A DNA stretch of 64,000 nt, from positions 124,001 to 188,000 of the forward strand of contig NZ_FUWZ01000004.1 of assembly GCF_900167135.1 (NCBI RefSeq). The letters are read 5' to 3'. The translations under genes were made by a program, and so were the position numbers. Numbering within the stretch: the stretch's first letter is position 1; each line of letters opens with the position of its first letter. The notes beneath the pieces were generated by a model, which saw only the letters and a list, made by a program, of their open reading frames with translations, had not been told where the DNA came from and searched no databases. Origin of the DNA: Chitinophaga eiseniae. GTDB taxonomy: Bacteria > Bacteroidota > Bacteroidia > Chitinophagales > Chitinophagaceae. This document shows, piece after piece, positions 43,955 to 52,600 of the stretch.

Positions 43955-44518
43955 TTATTGTTCGAATAGCAGGGTGAATTTGCTGTTGGGCGTTCCTTTC
44001 TGGTATTTGAGTTTACCGCCGGGGTCCAGCAGGTCGTAGTTGCCGGGGCCGCGGATGATATTGATCTCGATGTACCCGAAGAGCCTTTCGTTGTCGGTGG
44101 GGGCGGCCACGGTGACCGTTTGTTTGGAAATATCAGGATAGGTGCTGCCGTTTGCTTTGGCCACGGCGTTACCGAATACATATCTTCCTTCCTTTGTGCC
44201 CACCAGGAAATGGGCGTCCAGTTTGGTATGCGCTGCAACGACCGGAATAAATGTAAACCCTATCCTGATGTTTGTATAGCTGAGATCACAAACCGGGTCT
44301 TTGTCGGCCTTGACGGCGGTGGCCAGCCGCAGGCCGCCATTGAAGGGGCGTACGACTAGCTTTTTATCGTCGAGTTGCCGGAGCGTGTCGTCGTCGGGGT
44401 ACCACTGCATCCATTCCATCACCGGCAGGGAGGGCTGTGCGGCGGTCACATACTGGTGTGACAGGGCTATTTCGCAAACATGCTGATAAGCTACGGAAAT
44501 GTTTTCCATCAGAGACAA
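43955..44518 (-). CDS. CIS-operon protein of unknown function
   Basis: A 187-aa protein (or 184 aa from the second Met, MENISVAYQHVCEIAL). I recognise no family. It looks beta-rich, with a helical first 25 residues, no signal peptide and no membrane segment. It is encoded between the DUF4255 and sheath genes; the start directly abuts the DUF4255 stop, so it belongs to the CIS transcript. Similar-sized proteins sit at this place in other Bacteroidetes CIS loci as far as I recall. A structural or sheath-terminal role is possible. Confidence 0.75.
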   Translation of the reverse strand: MSLMENISVAYQHVCEIALSHQYVTAAQPSLPVMEWMQWYPDDDTLRQLDDKKLVVRPFNGGLRLATAVKADKDPVCDLSYTNIRIGFTFIPVVAAHTKLDAHFLVGTKEGRYVFGNAVAKANGSTYPDISKQTVTVAAPTDNERLFGYIEINIIRGPGNYDLLDPGGKLKYQKGTPNSKFTLLFEQ

Positions 44519-45061
44519 TCACTTTTTAGGGTCAATAACACTGAATTTTCCGGTGATGGTTTCGATTACGCCATCGCCTGTCACCACATTGCTGTTATGT
44601 AATTCAATCACGCGCATCACATACATAATGCTGGGGTATACCTTGCCGCCGAGGATGGCCCACAGGTGGTTCATCTCCTCGAATGACGGGGAGTACATGT
44701 TGAGTACCACCCGATAGTCTGTACCGTTGTAGTTGGTAGAAAACTGGTTTTGTCCGTGAATGAAACGGATGATTTTCCCTATGTCAGATACTGCATCCTT
44801 ATAAGCATTTTTCCGCGAACTGAAAAGGATGTAGGCATTGAGGAATACATAGGGGTTAAAATATTCTGTTTTCAGCGTAGCGTTGTTCACCCGGGAGTAA
44901 GCCGTGTTTTTTAAGGACGGCTCTTCTTTCAGGTTCACCAGCGTGAGCATTACGGACGGCGCGGCATTGCCCGGGCTGGCAATGTTGCCCAGATCGAAGT
45001 CACCGCCCCCAAATAGCGGTTTAAGGCTATCACTGATAATAGTCAGTATTTCGGTCAGCAT
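44519..45061 (-). CDS. DUF4255 protein (Afp16-like tube/sheath terminator)
   Basis: A 180-aa protein with the DUF4255 pattern: LTEILTIISDSLKPLFG, VMLTLVNLKEEPSLKN, the FNPYVFLNAYILFSSRKNAY segment and VVLNMYSPSFEEMNHLWAIL, then GGKVYPSIMYVMRVIEL. DUF4255 proteins are the Afp16/Pvc16 caps that terminate tube and sheath growth. It is the second gene after the PAAR gene, separated from it by a 167-bp gap that may hold an internal promoter. Confidence 0.9.
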   Translation of the reverse strand: MLTEILTIISDSLKPLFGGGDFDLGNIASPGNAAPSVMLTLVNLKEEPSLKNTAYSRVNNATLKTEYFNPYVFLNAYILFSSRKNAYKDAVSDIGKIIRFIHGQNQFSTNYNGTDYRVVLNMYSPSFEEMNHLWAILGGKVYPSIMYVMRVIELHNSNVVTGDGVIETITGKFSVIDPKK

Positions 45062-45228
45062 ACGTATATTTTAAACTGTATCCTTTATAACGAAATAGCA
45101 ATAACAATCCACTCCCGGTCGGTCATCTGCCGAAGGCAAACCACCAACGAAAAGAAAAAGCAAACCTGTTCCGTTTCATTACCTGCCATGCAGATAATGA
45201 TCAAAAGGGAACGTAGTCATCTGTGAAA

Positions 45229-45498
45229 TCAGCCAATCAGGACATTCATGGCGCCTGTTGTTACGGCACCTCCGTGGGCTGTACTATCGCTTAATCGCGC
45301 TGCCGGCTTACCACCTATCAACACTGTGGCAGATCCGGTAATGATGGCATCAGGTGCTATAGGACAAACACAACTGTCTCCTATAACAGCCGCAGGTTTG
45401 CCGCCAATTAATACGGTCGGGCATCCCGGGCCAAGGACAGGTCCTCCTCCATGTGAACACACATGAAGATCCCCAATAGTCGCCGCTGGAAATGACAT
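45229..45498 (-). CDS. PAAR-domain spike tip protein (Afp10-like)
   Basis: This 89-aa protein is a complete PAAR domain: PAATIGDLHVCSHGGGPVLG, then TVLIGGKPAAVIGDSCVCPI and GSATVLIGGKPAARLSDSTA. The repeated TVLIGGKPAA-type strands form the cone, and His/Cys residues (H12, C14, H16, C43, C45) could hold the zinc. It is unfused, so it only sharpens the spike. It is the first gene of the eCIS run, about 170 bp away from the next gene; in Afp it lies inside the operon instead. Confidence 0.92.
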   Translation of the reverse strand: MSFPAATIGDLHVCSHGGGPVLGPGCPTVLIGGKPAAVIGDSCVCPIAPDAIITGSATVLIGGKPAARLSDSTAHGGAVTTGAMNVLIG

Positions 45499-45705
45499 AA
45501 AGCAACAATGAAATTACTTCTCTTCTGAACTGCTCGTCTTAAACAAATTGAAATACTAGTCTCGAGTCTTCCTCCTGGCGTATTTGGGGTATTCACTAAT
45601 CTTTGAGGTTCAATAACAACGCTGCCAGGAAAAAAGAGCATAGTAGAAATCCGACAATTAAGGTAGAGATTAATTCCTTTACAACCAAATTATTTTTCAG
45701 CAAGG
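45499..45705 (-). other. Upstream region of the eCIS operon
   Basis: About 200 bp without a credible gene between the PAAR start and the terminator of the cytochrome gene. It is AT-rich and must hold the main promoter of the 24.5-kb operon, but no clean TAnnTTTG element on the minus strand was found. No strong repeat or palindrome was seen. Confidence 0.4.
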
Positions 45706-45735
45706 AATAAAAAAGCTTCCCGGTGAACGGGAAGC
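45706..45735 (-). terminator. Rho-independent terminator of the SusCD/sulfotransferase/cytochrome run
   Basis: GCTTCCCG (45715-45722) and CGGGAAGC (45728-45735) form a perfect 8-bp stem with a 5-nt loop. The A-run at 45708-45714 is the T-run on the minus strand. It lies 42 bp after the cytochrome stop codon. Confidence 0.85.
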
Positions 45736-45777
45736 GCTACAGGGTGACATAGTATATTTATTAGTTAGGATTCCTTA

Positions 45778-46773
45778 TTAATAAGAAGATTTCATGCCTT
45801 TTTGTTCCCGGTAACTGATCACCGGGCGGAAGGGGCCATACTTGTGCTGCCGCGCGGAAAACGTATCTGCGAAAGGCCCTTTGTCATAGTCAATGGCCTT
45901 CTCTGCTACATGAGGATAGTCATAGTTTTTGACATCCGGACGGGCATGCAGGCTGTCATTATTCACAAAAGCAGCAATATCCAATGCTTCTTCGTCGGTG
46001 AGGAAAGGCTTGTTCCACGTCGCTTTATCGTACGGCATATTGGCTTTCAGCCACTGCGCCTGCTTAATCACCCGGTGCATACTGGAGCCAGGCTGGTAGC
46101 TCTGGGGGCCCCACAACGGCGGATAAGTGTACGTGACGCCGGCCAGCTGGCCTTCTCCGTTTTTGCCGTGACAACGGGCACAGTAGTCCTGGTATAATGT
46201 GCTTCCTTTCTCGGGATCGGCAGCAGTATCCGGCAGCTTCACCGCCAGGTTGTGACTGCCCTGGTGCGGCTTGTCCTTCGGAACAAAACTATTAATCCAC
46301 CGGAGATACGATAGGAACGCTACCATCTCCTTGCTGTCCAGCGGCAATGGTTTACCGTTATGAGGGCGCGTTACACAGTTGTTGATCCGCTCGGCCAGCG
46401 TCAGCACCTTGCCTTCCCGTGCACGGTATTGCGGGTACTGCTGGTGGGAAGTCATCAGGTTAAAGGAAAAGGCTTTTGTGCCTCCGTCCTGGTGGCAGTT
46501 GGTGCAATTCATGCTATTGCCCAGGTAACGGCCATTGACGCCGTCCGGACCAATATAATAAGCCGTGTTCAGCATCAGCGCACGGCCATAGCGGACCAGT
46601 TCACCGTATTGGTCGTCCGGGATTGCAGTGGTGTCCACCTTCAACAGCACGGGTGCATCTGCGACGGTACCAGCAGGCGCCTTCGCGCTGCTGCCGGTAT
46701 TGCAGGACCAGATCGTCACGGCGGCAGCTGCCGCCAGAAAACAACCGGTGCGGATATATTGTATTGTCGTCAT
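45778..46773 (-). CDS. Di-haem c-type cytochrome lipoprotein
   Basis: From ATG 46773 the product is 331 aa. A lipoprotein-like signal ends at a Cys in TIWSCNTG. Two haem-binding CxxCH motifs are visible, CTNCH near residue 93 and CARCH near residue 196, each followed by a distal Met candidate. The layout (haem domain, GKPLPLDSKEMVAFLSYLRW, then YCARCHGKNGEGQLAG and PPLWGPQSY) resembles the SoxA/thiosulfate-dehydrogenase-like di-haem cytochromes. It is probably periplasmic and membrane anchored. It follows the sulfotransferase-like gene by 18 bp, so a joint role in sulfur or sulfate-ester chemistry is possible but unproven. Confidence 0.85.
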   Translation of the reverse strand: MTTIQYIRTGCFLAAAAAVTIWSCNTGSSAKAPAGTVADAPVLLKVDTTAIPDDQYGELVRYGRALMLNTAYYIGPDGVNGRYLGNSMNCTNCHQDGGTKAFSFNLMTSHQQYPQYRAREGKVLTLAERINNCVTRPHNGKPLPLDSKEMVAFLSYLRWINSFVPKDKPHQGSHNLAVKLPDTAADPEKGSTLYQDYCARCHGKNGEGQLAGVTYTYPPLWGPQSYQPGSSMHRVIKQAQWLKANMPYDKATWNKPFLTDEEALDIAAFVNNDSLHARPDVKNYDYPHVAEKAIDYDKGPFADTFSARQHKYGPFRPVISYREQKGMKSSY

Positions 46774-46791
46774 AAACAAAAGCTTTGCATG

Positions 46792-47925
46792 TCATTCTGC
46801 AATGACATAGGGTAATAACTGTGAGGGAGAAATAAATTCCGCCCGGTACGGAATGAAAGTGGTACGCAGTGTCCACAGCGGATGGCCATTGCGGGTGGTC
46901 AGTATCACCGTGTTGCGTTTGGAGCAGCATTGCACGACGTGGCCATGCCCCACGAGATAAGCGCTGCCCATCCGCTCATTGAAGAGATAAGGCGGCAGTA
47001 CGCTCTTCATGGTCACGCTAACCTGGCGGGCGCTGTCGTTCAACCGGAAGGCCAGCGTCTGCGACTGCTGCCGGGAAACGCCGTTGTCGAACAACATCAG
47101 GTCGTTGTCTGCATTGATATGTACGGCATGGCCCATATCAAACGCCGCGGAACCGGGAATGGCAAAATCGCCGCCCCTGCCAAATTTCCACATCACCTGG
47201 CCGCTTTGGGCATTGACTTTCCATATCTGCCCGTTGTTATAAAATGAAACCAGGTAATTGCTGTCTTTGTCGAAACTCAGGCTGTTGGCGTGCATCCAGT
47301 CGTGCCGCGTACGCAGGATACCCGTATCCGCGGTTGGCTCCAGCGCGTCAAACACGCTCCACTGCCAGCGGCGGCGGCCTTCCCGATCATAGACCACAAT
47401 GCCATCACTTTTGACGGTATCCTGCTCACCGCCGCCTTGCAGCGACAGGTCCACTATCTTTTGCACGCTGGTGAGCGCCACTATTTCGCCGGCGCTTTTA
47501 CGCAGTACTTCATGATGCACATCCGCCAGGAAGTCTTGTTGCCCTTTTTTCAAATGCAGCAACGTATCGCCCCGCAGGCCGATCTCCAGTATCTCATCGC
47601 CGTAACTGGTCGGGAAATTTTTATCGCCGAGGATGCAGAGGAAAGTCTGCTGCTCCGTCAGGTGGGCGGTTTTGAAGCCGGTACCGTGTACCTGGTGGTA
47701 CCAGACAATGCGTCCTCCGGCATTGACCAGGTAAATCATACCGGGATCATCGCGCTGGTTGAGCAGCAGGAACCCGGTCCGGAAATCCGCCGGCAGTGTT
47801 GCTCCGGGTGCGGTGGTGGCTTTCAGCTGGTCCTGGAGGGCCGGCGGCACCTCCATCCTGATACGGATGGTGCTGGCGGTACAGCTGCAGAAGAACAGCA
47901 GCAGGCAAAGCAGGCGTGTGTGCAT
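46792..47925 (-). CDS. Arylsulfotransferase (ASST)-like lipoprotein
   Basis: This 377-aa protein has a signal peptide with lipobox-like CSC at residues 13-15. The body is a beta-propeller with ASST-family features: GFLLLNQRDDPGMIYLVNAG, VWYHQVHGTGFKTAHL, RTRHDWMHANSLSFDKDSNY, NGQIWKVNAQSGQVMWKFGR and a C-terminal SAYLVGHGHVVQC. The HDWMHANS motif and the GHGH histidine correspond in pattern to the catalytic His residues of arylsulfate sulfotransferase. It is encoded after susD (81-bp gap with hairpins) and before the cytochrome. Confidence 0.75.
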   Translation of the reverse strand: MHTRLLCLLLFFCSCTASTIRIRMEVPPALQDQLKATTAPGATLPADFRTGFLLLNQRDDPGMIYLVNAGGRIVWYHQVHGTGFKTAHLTEQQTFLCILGDKNFPTSYGDEILEIGLRGDTLLHLKKGQQDFLADVHHEVLRKSAGEIVALTSVQKIVDLSLQGGGEQDTVKSDGIVVYDREGRRRWQWSVFDALEPTADTGILRTRHDWMHANSLSFDKDSNYLVSFYNNGQIWKVNAQSGQVMWKFGRGGDFAIPGSAAFDMGHAVHINADNDLMLFDNGVSRQQSQTLAFRLNDSARQVSVTMKSVLPPYLFNERMGSAYLVGHGHVVQCCSKRNTVILTTRNGHPLWTLRTTFIPYRAEFISPSQLLPYVIAE

Positions 47926-47937
47926 GGCAGTTAGTTT

Positions 47938-47997
47938 GGCCCCGGGCTTTCAGCCCCGGGAGAGCAGAATAGCCCCCCGGGTTTTTAAGCCCGGGGG
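47938..47997. repeat. Pair of GC-rich hairpins between susD and the sulfotransferase gene
   Basis: CCCCCGGG (47974-47981) and CCCGGGGG (47990-47997) make a perfect 8-bp stem with an 8-nt loop. A second hairpin, GCCCCGGG...CCCCGGG, lies at 47939-47960. They follow the susD stop and probably reduce read-through or stabilise the susCD mRNA. Similar to the element at 14044-14065. Confidence 0.5.
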
Positions 47998-48006
47998 CGA
48001 TGATTA

Positions 48007-49647
48007 TTATTTCCACAGATCGTTCTGTGTGGCTTTTGGATTGGCATTCAGCTCCCTTGCAGGGATAGGCAACACATAATGTTTCGCCTTGAAGGTGTTA
48101 GCGCCTTGTTTCTGGCGGGTGGTAAGGATGGATGCCAGTTGTGCGGCGGACTTGTTCCAGCGGCGCAGATCGTAGATCCTGTTTTGTTCGTAGAAAAATT
48201 CCAGCAGCTTCTGGTGGTCTATTTCCGCCATCAGCTGATCGGGACCGGGCAGTTGCGTTGCGGTTTTAGGAGCCAGGCCGGCACGGGTGCGTATCTGGTT
48301 AATGTCTGCCAGTGCCACGCCGGTGTGGCCGTTACGGGTGGCTGCTTCTGCGCGCAGGAGCAGCACTTCGGCGAAACGCATCACGCGGTAGTTGGCGGTA
48401 GATGGCGTGGCCCCCCAGTAGTTATCGGCATTGGCTACGTTGCGCCAGGCGCCCGTGTATTTTTTGATCAGGAAACGGCCGTTGGTAGTAGTGTCCAGTT
48501 TCGTGTCCGGATAGAGCCGCACGATTTTGGAGCGTGCGGAGCTCCATAGCTCATCGAACGTTTTGCTGTCGTAAAAAGTGGTGTCGTTTTCACCGAGGGT
48601 GGAACGTTTCCACATCAGCGTAGCGTACATGCGTTTGTCGAATTTGGAATCTGCGCCGGTAGGCCGCTGTTCTTTTACAAACTGGGACACCAGGTAGTTG
48701 GACGGTACATATTTAAACCACCCGCCGCCGGCCGGGGGACCGATGAACTGCGGGATATAGTTAAACATTGGTGAATTGGCCGTTTCAGCGCCCCAGGGAC
48801 CGTAAGGGTCGCCGAGGGGAGCGCACACCCATTCGAAGATGGATTCTTTGTTGAACTCTTTCTGATCGGTGAAATTGTCTTCGAAATTATCCATGAGGCC
48901 ATAGTTGTAGGGCGCCTGTGTGAGCAGTGTCAGCGTGGCTTCTGCCTGTGGATAGTTCTCCATATAGAGGTAGGCCTTCCCCAGGAAAGCAGTGGCGGCG
49001 CCTTTGGTGGCCCTGCCTTGCTCTTTGGGATCGCGTGTTACCGGCAGTTTATCTTTGGCGGCAGAGAGGTCGTTGACCACCTGTTGCCATACCTCTTCCT
49101 TGCCGGCGCAGGGGGCGGCATAGGCGTTGGTCGTTTCCACAGGTTCGGTGCGCAGTGGCACGCCGCCCCAGTTGGCGGCCAGGATAAAGTAGGAGATGCC
49201 GCGGAGGAATTTGGCTTCTGCGATGTAGATGTCCTTCTTTGCGGCGTCGACCGGCACTTTATCGATACGCGCCAGTATCAGGTTAGCGCGGTGGATGCAC
49301 TGGTAAGTTTTCTCGAAGATATCGGCGGCATCGCTGTTGTTTTCATCGTTGGTATACGAGCCGATGGCCCAGGTACCGGGTTCTTCGCCGGGGAGGGTAA
49401 ACACGTCGTCGCCCATGGCATTGATGTCCTGCAGCCCGGTAAAAGCGCCCCAGTAGCCATAGAGCGGAAGGCGCAACGGGCTGTAAGCGGCTGCCAGCGC
49501 CATGCTCAGGCTGCTTTCATCTTTCCAGAAATTGGTTTCGGTGATCCTGTTGGGATCAGCCTGTGTGAGAAAGTCGCGTTCGTTGCAACTGCCGGCCAGC
49601 GTCATCGTCAGTGCCAGTGCGCCGATATATTTGAATGATTTTTTCAT
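48007..49647 (-). CDS. RagB/SusD-family nutrient-binding lipoprotein
   Basis: A 546-aa lipoprotein with lipobox LAGSC (Cys21) and the SusD start NERDFLTQADPNRITETNFW, then a TPR-rich core (AEAKFLRGISYFILAANWGG, GAATAFLGKAYLYMENYPQA) and a C-terminal signature with LLLRAEAATRNG, FFYEQNRIYDLRRW and LPIPARELNANP. It forms the outer-membrane lid of the SusC transporter encoded 18 bp upstream. The substrate is unknown. Confidence 0.95.
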   Translation of the reverse strand: MKKSFKYIGALALTMTLAGSCNERDFLTQADPNRITETNFWKDESSLSMALAAAYSPLRLPLYGYWGAFTGLQDINAMGDDVFTLPGEEPGTWAIGSYTNDENNSDAADIFEKTYQCIHRANLILARIDKVPVDAAKKDIYIAEAKFLRGISYFILAANWGGVPLRTEPVETTNAYAAPCAGKEEVWQQVVNDLSAAKDKLPVTRDPKEQGRATKGAATAFLGKAYLYMENYPQAEATLTLLTQAPYNYGLMDNFEDNFTDQKEFNKESIFEWVCAPLGDPYGPWGAETANSPMFNYIPQFIGPPAGGGWFKYVPSNYLVSQFVKEQRPTGADSKFDKRMYATLMWKRSTLGENDTTFYDSKTFDELWSSARSKIVRLYPDTKLDTTTNGRFLIKKYTGAWRNVANADNYWGATPSTANYRVMRFAEVLLLRAEAATRNGHTGVALADINQIRTRAGLAPKTATQLPGPDQLMAEIDHQKLLEFFYEQNRIYDLRRWNKSAAQLASILTTRQKQGANTFKAKHYVLPIPARELNANPKATQNDLWK

Positions 49648-49665
49648 GAGTTGTTTTTTTGACGG

Positions 49666-52600
49666 TTAGAAGGAAAGGTTCAGGCCCAGCAACAGTGTGC
49701 GTGACAGGGGGTAGGCGTCCCAGGAATTGTCCATGCCGCGGGACAGTGCGCCGCCGCCAAGGTCCGGGTTGTAGCCTTTGTATTTGGTAGCGGTGAAGAG
49801 GTTTTCAGCGGAACCAAAGAATCTTACCCTGTCGATACCCCATTTGCCGGTGAGGGAAGCGGGCATGGTGTAACCTAATTCAAAACGTTTGAAGCGCAGG
49901 TAGGAACCGTTCTCCAGCCATCTGTCGCTGTTCTCTCTTTTGTTGTTGTTAGGATCGGAGAGGGTGAAGCGTGGGAAGCTGGAATGGTTTTCCGGGGTCC
50001 AGGCGTCGAGAACGGTGGTGGAGAAGTTGGTCACTTCTGTCATTTTTTCCATCCATTGTCTTCTGCCGTTATAGATTTTATTCCCGGAAACGCCTTCAAA
50101 GAAGATGTTGAGATCGAAGCCTTTATAGGACAGGTTGGCGGCCAGGCCCATGGTGAATTTGGGGAAGGGGCTGCCGAGGTTCTGTACGTCCTGGTTGTCG
50201 ATTTTGCCGTCGCCGTTGAAGTCTACGAACCGGATATCGCCGGGTTTGGCGTCTGGTTGGATGAGGGTACCGTCTTTGCCGCGGTGGGCTTTCACTTCTT
50301 CTTCTGAATTAAAGATACCGTCGGTTTTGATCAGGAAGAAGGAGCCGATGGGCGCGCCTACTTTAGCCCTGGAGATATCGCCAAATTCCTGTCTGCCGGA
50401 GCCTACGGTGATGGCGGTCATTTCGTTGGCGGTATGGGAAACATTGAACATCACGCGGTATTTGAGGCCGCTGCGGGTATGGTCGGCATATTCCACGGAG
50501 GCTTCGTAGCCTTTGTTTTCGATCACGCCGGCATTCAGTGTAGGCGTACCCGTTTTACCGACAGAGAGTGGGAACGGTACGCCGAGGAGTACGCCGCTGG
50601 TTTTTTTATGGAAGACTTCAAAGATCACGAACAGTTTGTTGTCCAGGAAGCCTGCGTCGATACCGCCGTTGATGATCTTGGTTTCTTCCCAGGAGAGGTC
50701 CACGGGGGAGGCGTAGGAGCTGGCGGTAGCGCCGGGCCAGAGGACATTGCCCTGTACATAGTTGATACCGCTGGTGATGGCCGTTTGGGTGAGGTAGTTG
50801 CCGATCTCCTGGTTGCCCAGTACGCCCCAGCTGCCGCGCAGTTTCAGGTTGCTGACCACATTGCGCAGGCCGGAGAAGAAGTTTTCGTTGTGGATGTTCC
50901 AGCCGGCGGAGAAAGAGGGGAAGGAGCCGAACTGGTAGTCGTTGGCAAACCGGGAGGAGCCGTCCCGGCGGATAGAGGCGGTGAACAGGTATTTGGAATC
51001 GTAGGAGTACATGATACGTCCGAAGGTGGAAAGGATCGCGCTCACGTTGGCGTCGCCATTATTTTTCTGGGAGCCTGCGGTGCCTGCGCCCAGCACGGAG
51101 GTGCCATCCGGCAGGTCGTTGCGGGAGGCGCTGAAGCCGGAGTAGGTATTTTTCTGGGCGGTATAACCGGCTACCGCGTCGATATTGTGTTTGCCCAGTT
51201 TTTTGGTATAGCTCAGGGTGTTTTCCACCAGCCAGGAGTTGGCGGTAGTGCTGCCTTCTTCGAGGTCGGGCAGGGTGTTGGCGGCGTTACCGTCGTTGTA
51301 CATGCCGGTATAGGTGCGGGTACGTCCCTGTGTTTCTGTGAGGCCGACATTAAACCGGTAGCGGAGGCCGTCGATCAGTTTCACTTCCACGAAGGCGTTG
51401 GCCAGCAGGTTGAGGTCTTTAGCGCTTTTGTTGACTTTTTCCAGCAGGGCGACGGGGTTAGACAGATTTTTCATGTATATCGGTCTTCTGCCGTATCCGC
51501 CGAGGTCCTGGGCAGGATCGTAAACGGGAACGGTGGCGGGCATCACGAGGGCGCTGCCCACGAGGCTGTGGGTTTGGTCGCCGCCGCTGGGAGCGAGGCG
51601 GCTGACGCCTCTTTTGATGATAACGGTCTCGCCTATTTTGATGCTGCCTTTTTCGTATTGTGTTTTTACGCGGAAGTTGGCGGCGGAGTAGTCGGTATTG
51701 ATCATGGTACCGTTTTCTTTCAGGTATCCGCCGGAGAGGTTGTAGGTAAAGTTTTTGGAGCCGCCGCTGAAGTTAACGTTAGTACGGGTGATGGTGGCCT
51801 GGCGGAAGATGGCGTCCTGCCAGTCGCTGTTGATGCCGTTGTAGTTGGGGATGCCGGTCATATTGGCCTGCATCAGTTTAGTCCATTGTTCGCCGTTGAG
51901 GAGGCTCATTCTCTTGGGCACGGACTGTACACCGACCCAGCTATCGATTTCCAGTTTGGGAACGGCTTCTTTTGCGCCGCCTTTGGTGGTGACGATCACT
52001 ACGCCGTTGGCGGCGCGGGAACCGTAGATGCTGGCGGTGGCCGCATCTTTCAGTACTTCGATGGATTCCACGTCGTTGGGGCTTACGCCGTCGATGCTGT
52101 TAACGAAGACGCCGTCCACGATAAACAGCGGGGCGTTGTTGCCGAGGGTGCTGAGGCCGCGGATGGTGATATTGAGGCCGGCGCCGGGGGCGCCGCTGGC
52201 GGATTCCACGGATACGCCGGGAACGCGGCCCTGGATGGCGCCGCTGATATTTTTGGAGACGTTGGCGCTGATGGTATTGACGCGAACGGAGGAAACGGAG
52301 CCGGTCACATCTTTTCTTTTCTGGGTGCCGTAGCCTACCACTACCAGTTCTTCCGTCTGCACTGCTTTCTGGCGGAGGGCGATGTCCAGCGGGCCGGCTT
52401 TGGTCACCAGTCTTTCGATGGTTTCGTAGCCGATAAAGGAGATGACGAGGGTGCCGCCGCCATCGGGCAGTTCGAGGGTGAAGTTACCTTTGGCATCTGA
52501 GCTGGCGCCTTTGGAGGTGCCTTTCAGTTTTACGGAGGCGCCGGTCAGCGGCTCGCCGGTGAGGGCGTCGGTGATACGGCCGTAAACGGAGATATTGGCG

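Noticed and set aside
21046..45498. Prophage
   Set aside because: No integrase, terminase, portal, capsid, lysis or replication genes. The AAA ATPase, DUF4157, DUF4255 and DUF5908 genes are eCIS hallmarks.
21046..45498. Type VI secretion system
   Set aside because: No TssJLM membrane complex, ClpV or TssB/TssC two-part sheath. A single phage-like sheath and LysM and DUF5908 proteins point to eCIS, although the toxin pair is T6SS-like.
50434..52500. 688-aa open frame opposite the STN-type susC
   Set aside because: Composition (long Gly/Ala/Val/Asp runs) is that of a GC3 shadow. The SusC frame is unambiguous.
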